Source of the DNA: Alcanivorax sediminis
GTDB lineage: Bacteria > Pseudomonadota > Gammaproteobacteria > Pseudomonadales > Alcanivoracaceae
Length of the DNA stretch: 64,000 bases
Assembly (NCBI RefSeq): GCF_009601165.1
Contig: NZ_WIRE01000001.1
Coordinates: forward strand, 2,232,001-2,296,000
Reading direction: 5' to 3'
Position 1 is the first letter of the stretch, and every line of letters starts with the position of its first letter. The notes under the pieces are model-generated. The model searched no databases, had not been told where the DNA came from, and saw only the letters and a program-made list of their open reading frames with translations. Positions 1 to 8,039 of the stretch are shown in pieces. A program made the translations under genes and the position numbers.

Positions 1-188
1 AGCAGATGCGTCAGCGCGCCATGGTACTGTCTTGCCTGCCGTTTCAGGGCTCCATGGTTACGCAGTAATGCGCGCGCATCGCTGGTAAGAAAGTGCTCAT
101 GCTCGCGCCATTGCTCCCTGTCCAGCGGTAGCAGGGATTGCCGCACGGTGGCAGGCAGGGGGACTGAGGGAATAGCGATAATGGACAT
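1..188 (-). CDS. Unknown protein, N-terminal part only
   Basis: The minus strand is open from an ATG at 188 to the window edge, giving 62 residues that begin MSIIAIPSVPLPATV and become rich in His, Arg and Leu (residues 27-62 contain WREHEHF and HGALKRQARQYHG). A Shine-Dalgarno GGAG lies 6 bases before the ATG, which supports the start. No family is recognisable. The protein continues outside the window, so its function cannot be judged. It is divergent from the membrane protein at 316, and the roughly 130 bp between them probably holds both promoters. Confidence 0.55.
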   Translation of the reverse strand, partial: MSIIAIPSVPLPATVRQSLLPLDREQWREHEHFLTSDARALLRNHGALKRQARQYHGALTHL

Positions 189-315
189 GGCAATCTCCGG
201 TTGTGCAGGGGCCAGTGTGCAACTTTGTTTCCATGATGTGGATAGGGTTAAATGGCGGCGTTTGATCAGACTTTCTGATCCTGAAGCAGATTGATTCGAA
301 GTGGGGCGCACAGGG

Positions 316-747
316 ATGTCACAACAAGACCAACAACTGGAAGCTGAATACTTCCATCTCACCAACCTGATTGACTCCTTTGACCAGAAGTCGCTGACCA
401 TCAAGGCCTGGAGTGTCACGCTGGCGGGTATTCTCGCAGGCTCCGGGGCCTTCTTTGACCGGCCCGGCATGCTCTGGGTTGGCGTATTTGGCAGCCTGAT
501 GTTCTGGCTGGTGGAAGGCCACTGGAAAGCGTTCCAGGCGGCGCACTATGCCCGTATCGAAAAGATCGAGGCACACTTTCGGGGTGAAGTGGATGAGATC
601 GCCCCGTTCCAGAGTGCCATCAGCTGGGAGAAAAGTCGTCGTGCCGGCGGCACCCGAGAACTCATCCGAATCCTCGGCCTGCGCCATGTGTTTCTGCCGC
701 ACGGGTTGATGGCGGTGGCGTTGGTGGTAGCGGGTTTGTTGCTCTAG
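316..747 (+). CDS. Small membrane protein, unknown function
   Basis: This 143-residue protein has a polar N-terminus (MSQQDQQLEAEYFHL), two probable transmembrane segments at about 31-70 (around SVTLAGILAGSGAFF and MLWVGVFGSLMFWLV), a charged middle region, and a third hydrophobic segment at the extreme C-terminus (LMAVALVVAGLLL). The frame stays open to a GTG at 301, but the ATG at 316 with GGGG about 10 bases upstream looks better; the start is not certain. It ends convergent to rnfE, separated by a REP-like palindrome and an inverted pair of heptad arrays. I do not recognise the family. A two-helix hairpin with a cytoplasmic domain is the likely topology. Confidence 0.6.
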   Translation: MSQQDQQLEAEYFHLTNLIDSFDQKSLTIKAWSVTLAGILAGSGAFFDRPGMLWVGVFGSLMFWLVEGHWKAFQAAHYARIEKIEAHFRGEVDEIAPFQSAISWEKSRRAGGTRELIRILGLRHVFLPHGLMAVALVVAGLLL

Positions 748-751
748 TGCT

Positions 752-780
752 GCTGCAGGAGCCAGCCTGCTGGCGATGAG
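752..780. repeat. REP-like palindrome
   Basis: GCAGGAGCCAGCCTGCTGGCG contains the imperfect palindrome GCCAGC-CT-GCTGGC at 761-774, in the style of the REP elements common in pseudomonads (GGAG followed by a palindrome and GCGA). It begins just after the stop of the membrane protein gene. Similar units are at 19041-19066 and 58826-59040. Confidence 0.6.
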
Positions 781-790
781 AGAAAGTTTT

Positions 791-870
791 GAGGAGCGAG
801 TTTCGAGTTGCGAAAACCGGGCAGCCATGGCGGTTTTGCTTTTCGAAACTCGCGACTCGAAACTCGTTAC
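791..870. repeat. Inverted pair of heptad arrays
   Basis: The left arm (791-818) and right arm (832-870) are inverted relative to each other. Read on the plus strand, the right arm is a tandem of 7-bp units TCGAAAC, TCGCGAC, TCGAAAC, TCGTTAC. The left arm, read as its complement, is TCGCAAC, TCGAAAC, TCGCTCC. Between them are GCGAAAACC and GGTTTTGC, which form an inverted centre. The element sits between the convergent ends of the membrane protein gene and rnfE. Confidence 0.75.
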
Positions 871-876
871 TGACTC

Positions 877-1590
877 TTAACTGACCTTGCCCGTGGTGCG
901 AACCCGGCGGCTGACCTTGGGTTCGTCTGCGGCTTTGGCTTTCCGGGCTTCTTTCAGTCGTTTGTCGATCACGTTCTTGCCTGCAATGATCAAGCCCAGG
1001 CCAAGGAACGCGCCGGGGGGCAGGATGGCGAGCAGGAAGCCGCCGTAGTTCTCGATCACGTTCAGTTGCCAGTTGGCGGCCATGGGGCCAAACAGCAACT
1101 GCATGTTGGTGAACAGGGTGCCCTGGCCGACGAGCTCACGCATGCCGCCGAGAATCAGCAATATCACCAGAAAACCCAGTCCCATCATGAAGCCATCCAC
1201 GGCGGAGGGCAGGATCGGATTCTTGCTGGCAAAGGCATCCGCGCGGCCAAGGACGGTACAGTTGGTCACGATGAGAGGAATGAAGATGCCAAGGATTTCA
1301 TACAGCTCGAACGTGTAGGCCTGCATCAGCATTTCGATCACGGTGGTCATGGCCGCAATGATCATCACGAAAGCGGGCAGGCGCACGGCATCGGTGACAT
1401 AGCCCCGGATCACTGAAACACAGACATTAGAGCCTACCAGTACCACCAGCGTGGCCAGACCCAGGCCAAGGGCGTTGACCACGGAACCGGTGACTGCCAA
1501 CAGCGGGCATAGTCCCAGAATCTGCACGGTGGCCGGGTTGTTGTTCCACAGCCCATCCATGCTTATCTTGCGATAATTCACATCACTCAT
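877..1590 (-). CDS. rnfE: Rnf electron transport complex subunit E
   Basis: RnfE is an integral inner-membrane subunit (237 residues here) of the ion-translocating NADH/ferredoxin oxidoreductase Rnf, homologous to NqrD and paired with RnfA. Visible features are the N-terminal [18 protein letters not shown], the [13 protein letters not shown] motif with its conserved membrane cysteine, and six or so hydrophobic helices. The frame opens earlier, at 1629, but the ATG at 1590 has GGAGG 6 bases upstream and overlaps the rnfG stop by 8 bp, which indicates translational coupling. It is the last gene of rnfABCDGE. The nth gene that often follows is absent; the next gene is convergent. The C-terminal tail is basic ([11 protein letters not shown]). 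Confidence 0.95.
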   Translation of the reverse strand: MSDVNYRKISMDGLWNNNPATVQILGLCPLLAVTGSVVNALGLGLATLVVLVGSNVCVSVIRGYVTDAVRLPAFVMIIAAMTTVIEMLMQAYTFELYEILGIFIPLIVTNCTVLGRADAFASKNPILPSAVDGFMMGLGFLVILLILGGMRELVGQGTLFTNMQLLFGPMAANWQLNVIENYGGFLLAILPPGAFLGLGLIIAGKNVIDKRLKEARKAKAADEPKVSRRVRTTGKVS

Positions 1591-2230
1591 CACAGACCTC
1601 CGCCGCAACGGTTTCGGCTTCTGCCGCAAACAGGCTATCGCGGTTGGCGTCGAAGTATTTCAGGGCACGGTGCACAGCACCGACCACCGCACGGGGGGTA
1701 ATGGTGGCTCCGGTTAAGCTGTCGAACTCACCGCCATCTTTTTTAACTGCCCAGCCATCCTCATCGGGGTTGCTCAGGGAGCGACCATCGAAGCTGAAGA
1801 TCCAGTCGGATTTCTTGGTTTCGATATTGTCGCCCAGACCCGGAGTCTCATTGTGTGGCGGTACGACACGTACGCCACTGATGTTGCCATCTGCGTTCAC
1901 GCCCACGATCAGCGAGATATTGCCACCGTATCCATCGGGGGCGGTGGCTTCCAGCACCGCACCACTGGCGTTATCACCCAGTCGGGCCCGGTAGATATGC
2001 TGCTCGCCGCGGCCCAGCGAGGGATCGCTGACGGTGATGCGGTCGGACAACAAATCATTATCGTGCAGATCATGAGGCATCACTTCATTCAGTGAAGACA
2101 TCAGGGCCTGCTGACGATTGCACTCCACCTTTGTGATGGTCAGCTCGTTGGTGACGGCCAGTGTTGCCGCGGTACCAATGGCAAACAGGCTCAGGATTAC
2201 AGCGTTTTTAGTAATGGCGTAACGCATCAT
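1583..2230 (-). CDS. rnfG: Rnf electron transport complex subunit G
   Basis: RnfG (215 residues) is the single-span, mostly periplasmic FMN protein of the Rnf complex. An N-terminal helix ([19 protein letters not shown], residues 10-28) anchors it. The flavin-attachment motif SLTGATITP near residue 173 supplies the threonine that carries covalent FMN in this family. TPGLGDNIE is another family signature. The start is one of two adjacent ATGs (2230 or 2227), with GGAGG 9 bases upstream, and the rnfD stop lies 2 bp before it. The 3' end overlaps rnfE by 8 bp. The D-G-E junctions are tight, unlike the A-B, B-C and C-D junctions. Confidence 0.95.
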   Translation of the reverse strand: MMRYAITKNAVILSLFAIGTAATLAVTNELTITKVECNRQQALMSSLNEVMPHDLHDNDLLSDRITVSDPSLGRGEQHIYRARLGDNASGAVLEATAPDGYGGNISLIVGVNADGNISGVRVVPPHNETPGLGDNIETKKSDWIFSFDGRSLSNPDEDGWAVKKDGGEFDSLTGATITPRAVVGAVHRALKYFDANRDSLFAAEAETVAAEVCDE

Positions 2231-2232
2231 GA

Positions 2233-3255
2233 TCAGGCGCCTCCCGTGCCACGATTGGGCTTGTCATGACCGTAGGTGCGCGGCTGGGTGTAGTAATCAA
2301 TGAACGGAGCGCTCAGGTTCAGCAGCAACACCGAAAAGGCTACAGCATCCGGGTAGCCGCCGAAGCTGCGAATCACCCAGATCAGCACACCAATCAACAG
2401 GGCATACACCAGGCGACCCATGCGGCTCGTGGCGGCACTGACCGGATCGGTGGCAATAAAGAAGGCCCCCAGCATGGCGCCGCCAGAGAGCAGATGGAAT
2501 GACGGGTCTGCAAAGCGCACCGGATCAATTTGCCAGGCGATGAAAGCCGGTATGGCCAGGCCAGCCAGAAAGCCGGCAGGGATGTGCCAGGTGATTATCT
2601 TGCGGCTGATCAGGTAAAGGCCACCGAGCAGGAAAGCCAGGTTGACCCACTCCCAACCCTGCCCGGCGATGTCGCCATGCAGAATGGCATGGGAGGCCAG
2701 CTCGGATTCATTGCCGGCCCAGGTGCGAAAGGTGTCCAGGGGGGTGGCGCCACTGAGTCCGTCCACGGGCAATTGGCCGGTAAACAACTGAAGGCTTTGC
2801 ATGAAACCGGGGGCTTCCCCCGGCGCAATCCACTGGGTCATGGCCACCGGGAATGAAATCAGCAGCAGCACGTAACCGACCATGGCCGGATTAAACGGGT
2901 TCATGCCCAGACCGCCATAAAGCTGCTTGGCCACAATGATGGCGAAGCTCACCCCGATCAGGGTCAGCCACCACGGTGCTGTGGGTGGCAAGGCCAGGGC
3001 CAGTAATACTGCAGTGAGCACCGCACTGTAGTCCTTCAGATAGAAGCCCACGTTGCGGCCGCGCAGTTTCAGGAACAGGGCTTCGCTGAGCACGGCAACG
3101 AGAACGGCCCACAGCACATTGATCACGCTGCCCCAGCCAAACTGCCAAGTCAGCACCGCCAGGCCGGGCAGGGTGGCGTAGATCACCTGGCGCATAAATG
3201 CACCGGTGTTGTTCTTTACCGAGGCGTGGGGCGAGGTGGAGGTAATCAGGCTCAT
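2233..3255 (-). CDS. rnfD: Rnf electron transport complex subunit D
   Basis: RnfD (340 residues) is a polytopic membrane subunit homologous to NqrB. It has an N-terminal SPHASVKNNTGAFMRQVI and many transmembrane helices. The covalent-FMN motif LSGATPLD near residue 177 is the flavin-threonine site of this family. GMNPFNPAMVGY and GAFFIATDPVSA are typical conserved loops. The frame is open to 3288, but the ATG at 3255 has GGAG 7 bases upstream and gives the expected N-terminus. The 97-bp spacer to rnfC is long for this operon and carries a heptad array. Its stop nearly abuts the rnfG start. Confidence 0.95.
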   Translation of the reverse strand: MSLITSTSPHASVKNNTGAFMRQVIYATLPGLAVLTWQFGWGSVINVLWAVLVAVLSEALFLKLRGRNVGFYLKDYSAVLTAVLLALALPPTAPWWLTLIGVSFAIIVAKQLYGGLGMNPFNPAMVGYVLLLISFPVAMTQWIAPGEAPGFMQSLQLFTGQLPVDGLSGATPLDTFRTWAGNESELASHAILHGDIAGQGWEWVNLAFLLGGLYLISRKIITWHIPAGFLAGLAIPAFIAWQIDPVRFADPSFHLLSGGAMLGAFFIATDPVSAATSRMGRLVYALLIGVLIWVIRSFGGYPDAVAFSVLLLNLSAPFIDYYTQPRTYGHDKPNRGTGGA

Positions 3256-3318
3256 TGGCTCACTCCGGGCGCGATCATCGCGCCGCAAGCGACGCTCCTG
3301 CAGGGGGCTGTGCCTGTT

Positions 3319-3351
3319 GTCAGGCGTTTGGCAGTCAGCATCAGGCGATCT
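3319..3351. repeat. Heptad array in rnfC-rnfD spacer
   Basis: Tandem 7-bp units GCGTTTG, GCAGTCA, GCATCAG and GCGATCT occupy 3324-3351, preceded by a partial unit (GTCAG). The array ends directly at the rnfC stop codon. The units match the GCRTCNG type seen in the other rnf spacers. Confidence 0.6.
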
Positions 3352-3352
3352 C

Positions 3353-6307
3353 TCATTCCACCAGCCCCTGTTCTTCCATGGCCTGCTTCAGCGCCTTGCG
3401 GGCAATCTGGGCTTCAGCTTCCATTGCCTTGAGTTCGGATTGCAGTGCTTCAAGCGCTTCTTCGCTGCTGCTACTGCCCAGTTTTTCGAGTTCCAGCTGT
3501 TTGTCTGCCAGTGCGCTTTCAGCCCGGGCCGCTTCCAGCTTGAGAGTCTTGAGATCCTTGCCGGTGTGTGCGCGAATGTCTGCCTTGGCTTCTTCAATCA
3601 AGGCATCAAGGGCATCACGGGCGATGTCCGCCTTGTGCTTGAGCTTGTCGACTTTGCGCTGCATGTCATTGAGCTCGTCTGCAGAGACTTCCTCTTTGCG
3701 CTCAGCACGCTCGAAAGCCGCATGGGCTTCCTTATATTGCTTGTGAGCCATGTTATAGGCTGTCTTCAGAGCCTTGAGGCGCTTTTGCCGCTTGGCGGCA
3801 GCTTCCGGATCCACGGCCGCCAGTGACTGCGGGGCGGTGGCTTCGGGAACCTTGGGCGGATCGGTGGGGACCGGAGGTGCCTTGGTGGTGACGGGGGCAG
3901 CCGCTTTGGCGTCACGCAGCTCCGCTTTCCAGTGGTCGGCTTCGCCCTTGAGTCTGTCGGCCTCAGCGCGCAGCTCGGCAGCATTGCCCGCACCGTTTTC
4001 TTCAGCTTCCTTGGCGGTTTTCACTGCAGCCTTGTAGGCCGAGGCAACGTCGCCCACCTTTTTCTTCAACTCAGCCACAGGGTCGGCAGAAGGCGCCGGA
4101 GCGGAAGGGGTGGAAGGGGTGGAGGGAGCAGAAGGCGAGGGGCTTGCCGGTGCATTGGCCTTGGCATCGCGCAATTCCGCCTTGAGCTGATCTGCGGCAG
4201 CTTTGAGTTCGTCAGCCCGGGTGCGCAGTTCGCTGGCGTTTTCATCGCCGTTAGCCTCGGCTTCCTTGGCGACTTTGACGGCGGCCTTGTAGGCCGATGA
4301 GGCATCGCCAACCTGCTTCTTCAGCTCGGCCACCGGATCCACTTGCGGTACGGCAGCGACGCCAGTCGGTGCATTGGCCTTGGCATCACGGAGTTCGGCT
4401 TTGAGTTTGTCCGCGCTGGCCTTCAGTTCATCGGCCTGATTGCGAAGTGCGGTGGCGTTATCGTCACCATTGGCTTCGGCTTCCTTGGCCGCTTTGACAG
4501 CAGCCTTGTAGGCACTGGAGGCATCGCCCACCTTCTTCTTGAGGATGGCAACCATGTCTTCTGCGGGCGCAGCGGCCGGTGCGGCATTGCCCGCATCACG
4601 GACAGCGGCCTTGGCCTTGTCAGCGATTTCCTTGAGGCGGTCAGCCTCGGCTTTCAGCTCGGAGGCATTGGCTGCGCCTTCGGCGTCGGCTGCTTTGGCG
4701 GCTTTCACCGCCGCCTTGTAGGCCTTGGACGCTTCCAGTGACGCTTGCTTCAGGGCCGCGGTGTCCACCGCGGGTGCGGCTGCGGTTTCCTTCTTCTTGC
4801 GGTTGGCCTCAAGCCGTGCCTGACGACGGGCTTCTTTTTCGGCCTTTTCAGCATCGATACGGGCCTGACGAGCTTCGAAACGCTGGCGTGCCTTGTCGGC
4901 TTTCAGTTGGTCGGCCGCTTGTTGACGGACCGCGCCCTTGGCATAGCGGTAGTACTGTACCAGGGGGATGTGGCTGGGACAGACATAGGCGCAGGCGCCA
5001 CACTCGATACAATCCATCAGGTTGTGGTGTTGGGCCTTTTCCAGGTCGTCGTTCTTGGCATGCCAGTAGAGCTGTTGGGGCAGCAGGTTGGCCGGGCAGA
5101 CTTCGGCACAGGAGCCACAACGGATACAGGGTTGCTCCGGTGGCGGCTCGGGCAGTTCTTCCGGGCTGGCAGCAATAATACAGTTGGTGGTTTTCACCAT
5201 GGGCACTGAAGGGTTGTGCAAGGTGAAACCCATCATGGGGCCGCCCATGACCAGGCGGCCGAGTTTGTCAGGCTCAACACCACCGTGGTGCAGCAAGTCG
5301 CTCACCGGGGTGCCAATCAGCACCTCATAGTTGCCGGGTTGTGCGACGCCATCGCCGGTGAGGGTGGTGACGCGTTGTATCAGCGGTTCGCCATCAATCA
5401 CGGCGCGTTTGATGGCGTGGGCCGTCCCCACATTCTGGCATACCACGCCTACGTGGGCGGGCAACTGTCCACTTTTTACTTCCTTGCCCGTCAGGAGTTG
5501 GATTAGCTGCTTTTCGCCGCCGGAGGGATACTTGGTCGGTACCACCCGAATTTCGATGTCACAGCCCTTGCAGGCCTGCTTGATGGCCTTGATGGCCTCC
5601 GGTTTGTTGTCTTCGATACCGATGAGCGTACGACGCGGATTCAGCAGATACTGAAGAATATGAATACCGGTGATGATTTCGTCGGCGCGCTCGCGCATCA
5701 GGCGATCATCGGCGGTGATGTAGGGCTCACACTCCACCGCATTGATGAGCAGTTCTTCCACGCGCTGGTGGTCGCCCAGGTTCACCTTGATGCTGGTGGG
5801 GAAGCCTGCGCCGCCCATTCCGGCAATGCCTGCATGGCGAATAATGTCGACTAACTCGCCAGGGCTCTGCTCGGTGTAGTCACTCATGCCGCTGTGGGTA
5901 ATCCACTCATCCTTGCCATCGGTATCGATCACAATACAGATGGCATCCATGCCCGATGGGTGCTGAATGGGGCGTGGTCCAATGGCGCTCACGGTACCTG
6001 AAGTCGGCGCATGGATGGCCGCGCTTACCGCACCCGTGGGTTCAGCGATCATCTGTCCTTTCAGAACCCGGTCACCGGGTTCCACCAGCGGCTTGGCTGG
6101 CGCACCAATGTGCATGTTCAGCGGCAAGATCAGTTGCGCGGGGAGGGGACCGGGGGCAATGTCGGTACCGTTGGACAGGTGCTTCATTTCCGGCGGATGA
6201 ATGCCACCATGGAAATCATGAACAGACGCTGGACGCCTGACGCCCAACGCCAGACGCGCAAAAACAGAGCGCAGATTGCGAGTTTTGGTTTCCTGAGCCT
6301 GACTCAT
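3353..6307 (-). CDS. rnfC: Rnf electron transport complex subunit C, extended
   Basis: RnfC is the peripheral NADH/FMN- and FeS-binding subunit of Rnf. Of the 984 residues, the first 480 or so are the conserved core: GGIHPPEMK (about 33-41), the NADH/FMN region with GMGGAGFPTS (about 163), and two [4Fe-4S] motifs, CIRCGSCAEVCP (about 393) and CIECGACAYVCP (about 432). An Ala/Lys/Glu-rich helical tail follows. It has four imperfect repeats of roughly 60-75 residues (about 520-800) built around SAYKAAVKAAKEAE, joined by Pro/Ala linkers, then a final coiled-coil-like segment. E. coli RsxC has a similar but shorter tail. The ATG at 6307 has GGAG 9 bases upstream. Codons 16-28 (about ARLALGVRRPASV) are encoded by a heptad array, which is unusual. 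Confidence 0.95.
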   Translation of the reverse strand: MSQAQETKTRNLRSVFARLALGVRRPASVHDFHGGIHPPEMKHLSNGTDIAPGPLPAQLILPLNMHIGAPAKPLVEPGDRVLKGQMIAEPTGAVSAAIHAPTSGTVSAIGPRPIQHPSGMDAICIVIDTDGKDEWITHSGMSDYTEQSPGELVDIIRHAGIAGMGGAGFPTSIKVNLGDHQRVEELLINAVECEPYITADDRLMRERADEIITGIHILQYLLNPRRTLIGIEDNKPEAIKAIKQACKGCDIEIRVVPTKYPSGGEKQLIQLLTGKEVKSGQLPAHVGVVCQNVGTAHAIKRAVIDGEPLIQRVTTLTGDGVAQPGNYEVLIGTPVSDLLHHGGVEPDKLGRLVMGGPMMGFTLHNPSVPMVKTTNCIIAASPEELPEPPPEQPCIRCGSCAEVCPANLLPQQLYWHAKNDDLEKAQHHNLMDCIECGACAYVCPSHIPLVQYYRYAKGAVRQQAADQLKADKARQRFEARQARIDAEKAEKEARRQARLEANRKKKETAAAPAVDTAALKQASLEASKAYKAAVKAAKAADAEGAANASELKAEADRLKEIADKAKAAVRDAGNAAPAAAPAEDMVAILKKKVGDASSAYKAAVKAAKEAEANGDDNATALRNQADELKASADKLKAELRDAKANAPTGVAAVPQVDPVAELKKQVGDASSAYKAAVKVAKEAEANGDENASELRTRADELKAAADQLKAELRDAKANAPASPSPSAPSTPSTPSAPAPSADPVAELKKKVGDVASAYKAAVKTAKEAEENGAGNAAELRAEADRLKGEADHWKAELRDAKAAAPVTTKAPPVPTDPPKVPEATAPQSLAAVDPEAAAKRQKRLKALKTAYNMAHKQYKEAHAAFERAERKEEVSADELNDMQRKVDKLKHKADIARDALDALIEEAKADIRAHTGKDLKTLKLEAARAESALADKQLELEKLGSSSSEEALEALQSELKAMEAEAQIARKALKQAMEEQGLVE
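3890..4750 (-). repeat. Intragenic tandem repeats of the RnfC tail
   Basis: Four related coding units lie inside rnfC. Each begins with a SAYKAAVK-type helix, continues with KEAEANGD-like and ADELKA-like stretches, and ends in AELRDAKA followed by a Pro/Ala/Ser linker. Unit cores begin near 4723, 4525, 4300 and 4050 on the minus strand. The third linker is the longest and richest in SPS/TPS. DNA similarity between units is high, so copy number could change by recombination. Confidence 0.8.
6226..6262. repeat. Heptad array inside the rnfC coding region
   Basis: On the minus strand the units are GCGTCTG, GCGTTGG, GCGTCAG, GCGTCCA and GCGTCTG, five consecutive copies with the consensus GCGTCNG. 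They are translated as part of the RnfC N-terminus just before the conserved GGIHPPE block. Three heptads equal seven codons, so the array stays in frame only in multiples of three. Confidence 0.8.
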
Positions 6308-6363
6308 GGCTGCTGTCTCCAGGCTGGCAGGGGGATTACGATGTGGAACGGGGGCTGCGTCAT

Positions 6364-6391
6364 GCGTCCGGCGTCCAGCGTCAGGCCTCTC
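6364..6391. repeat. Heptad array in rnfB-rnfC spacer
   Basis: Plus-strand units GCGTCCG, GCGTCCA, GCGTCAG and GCCTCTC are in perfect 7-bp register and overlap the last bases of rnfB. They have the same sequence class as the array in rnfC and the arrays at 3319 and 7078, but the opposite orientation to some of them. Confidence 0.75.
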
Positions 6392-6974
6392 ATAGGTTTA
6401 CCACCTCGATACGGCTGTCCGGGCGCTGGCCAATCCCGGCTGGGCGATTCCAGCCCCAGGTCTGGAGGGTGGGCTTCACAGGAACGATGTCGATGCAATC
6501 CACCGGGCAGGGCTCAACACACAGGTCACAGCCGGTGCACTCATCCACAATGACGGTGTGCATCAGTTTGGCGGCGCCGACAATGGCGTCCACCGGGCAA
6601 GCCTGGATGCACTTGGTACAGCCAATACACTCGTCCTCGCGGATATAGGCCACCTTGGCTACGGCGGCATCTTCAGCGCCGTCATCGTCCAGGGTCAGCT
6701 CATCACGGCCGAGCAGATCGGTCAGGGCATCTACCGTATCCTGCCCGCCGGGCGGGCAGCGGTTGTGCTCCTCTCCTGCGGCGATCGCTTCCGCATAGGG
6801 ACGACAACCGGGGTGGCCACACTGACCGCACTGGGTTTGCGGCAGCAGACTGTCGATCTGGTCGACAATGGGGTCACCTTCCACCTTGAACTTCTCGGAG
6901 GCGAAACCAAGAATGGCGCCGAACACGGCGGCCAGCGCCAGCAGAGCAGCAACAGCAATCAGTACAGCGGTCAT
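6390..6974 (-). CDS. rnfB: Rnf electron transport complex subunit B
   Basis: RnfB (194 residues) is the ferredoxin-like subunit that passes electrons within Rnf. It has an N-terminal membrane anchor ([20 protein letters not shown]), then the first cluster motif [15 protein letters not shown] (about residue 50) and two [4Fe-4S] ferredoxin motifs, [12 protein letters not shown] (about 116) and [12 protein letters not shown] (about 146). GGAG lies 7 bases before the ATG. The spacer from rnfA is 139 bp and the spacer to rnfC is 82 bp; both contain heptad arrays. The length is normal for the family. Confidence 0.96.
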   Translation of the reverse strand: MTAVLIAVAALLALAAVFGAILGFASEKFKVEGDPIVDQIDSLLPQTQCGQCGHPGCRPYAEAIAAGEEHNRCPPGGQDTVDALTDLLGRDELTLDDDGAEDAAVAKVAYIREDECIGCTKCIQACPVDAIVGAAKLMHTVIVDECTGCDLCVEPCPVDCIDIVPVKPTLQTWGWNRPAGIGQRPDSRIEVVNL

Positions 6975-6992
6975 TGGCAGACTCCGTCTGCA

Positions 6993-7023
6993 GCCGGATG
7001 CTGGATGCGGGAAGCCGGACGAG
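6993..7023. repeat. Heptad array in rnfA-rnfB spacer (first)
   Basis: Units GCCGGAT, GCTGGAT, GCGGGAA and GCCGGAC run in 7-bp register just upstream of the rnfB ribosome-binding site. The sequence class (GCNGGAN) differs from the GCGTCNG array 55 bp away in the same spacer. Confidence 0.65.
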
Positions 7024-7077
7024 AAAAAACAGTGCGTGGCAGCTGGGGCATGAGGATTGGCATAAGGCTCCGAGCCA

Positions 7078-7108
7078 GCGTCAGGCGTCGGGCATCAGGC
7101 GTCTGGCG
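7078..7108. repeat. Heptad array in rnfA-rnfB spacer (second)
   Basis: Units GCGTCAG, GCGTCGG, GCATCAG and GCGTCTG are in perfect 7-bp register and end just before the rnfA stop codon at 7114. Confidence 0.8.
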
Positions 7109-7113
7109 TAATT

Positions 7114-7698
7114 TCATATCTTGATCAGCCCTGAGAATCCCATGAAGGCCAGTGACATCAAGCCTGCGGTGATCAAACCAATGCTGGGTCCGCGAAAGGC
7201 TTCCGGTACATCCGCCACGGCAATGCGTTCACGCATGGCAGCGAACAGGACCAGCACCAGGGAAAAGCCCAGCGCGGCACCAAAGCCGTAGGTCAGGGAA
7301 GACATGAAAGTGGCGTCTTCCTGGCGTACGTTCAGCAGGGCGACACCCAGCACCGCACAGTTGGAAGTGATCAGCGGCAGGAACACACCCAGCACGCGGT
7401 AAAGCAATGGGCTGGCTTTTTTGACGAACATTTCGGTGAACTGCACGGACACTGCAATCACAAGAATAAAACTGATGGTGCGCAGATACTCCAGTTCGAA
7501 GGGAACCAGAATGTAGGCCCATGTCAGGTAGGCCAGCACCGATGAAAGCGTCAGTACGAAGGTGGTGGCCAGGGACATGCCCATGGCAGTCTCGATCTTG
7601 TTGGAGACGCCCATGAACGGACAGAGTCCGAGGAATTGCACCAGAACAAAGTTGTTAACCAGCACTGCGCTGATCAGTATCAGGACGTATTCGGTCAT
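7114..7698 (-). CDS. rnfA: Rnf electron transport complex subunit A
   Basis: RnfA (194 residues) is a six-helix inner-membrane subunit homologous to NqrE and pseudo-symmetric with RnfE. It shows [18 protein letters not shown] at the N-terminus and [13 protein letters not shown] in the middle, with the conserved membrane cysteines of the A/E pair. AAGGTGAC immediately precedes the ATG at 7698. This is the first gene of the operon, so the operon promoter should lie in the 340-bp region toward 8040, which it shares with the divergent aminotransferase gene. Confidence 0.96.
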   Translation of the reverse strand: MTEYVLILISAVLVNNFVLVQFLGLCPFMGVSNKIETAMGMSLATTFVLTLSSVLAYLTWAYILVPFELEYLRTISFILVIAVSVQFTEMFVKKASPLLYRVLGVFLPLITSNCAVLGVALLNVRQEDATFMSSLTYGFGAALGFSLVLVLFAAMRERIAVADVPEAFRGPSIGLITAGLMSLAFMGFSGLIKI

Positions 7699-8039
7699 GT
7701 CACCTTGCTCGCGGGATAATCGCGGTGATGAGGACGCTCTGACAATCTCTTGCGGTTGGCGTTGTGCAAAATGAACGCAAACAAGAGTTTACCCCGAGAT
7801 CCCCGTATTTTCAGGGGCGCATAGTATGCGTGAGCCCCTGCACAGGCTCAAGAATGATAATGCATAAGCTTAGCGTGATGCCCCCAAGGCATCATTGACC
7901 CCAGACACCGGTTTTCTGTGCATTTTGCCACCGCCTGGCCCCTTGAAACTTGCGCTTGCCAGAGCAATCCAGTATCCAGTGATTCGAATACATGAAAGCG
8001 CCGACCCTTTGCCGGCGCAGAAGCCAGGAGAGACTCCCC
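7699..8039. promoter_or_regulatory. Divergent intergenic region rnfA / aminotransferase
   Basis: These 341 bp without a gene separate two divergent genes and must contain both promoters; I cannot place -35/-10 elements with confidence. Visible features are a partial heptad run (TTGAAAC, TTGCGCT from 7943) and a GC-rich hairpin, GCGCCG at 7998-8003 with CGGCGC at 8013-8018. The hairpin lies in the probable 5' leader, just before the AGGAGA ribosome-binding site of the aminotransferase. Confidence 0.45.
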
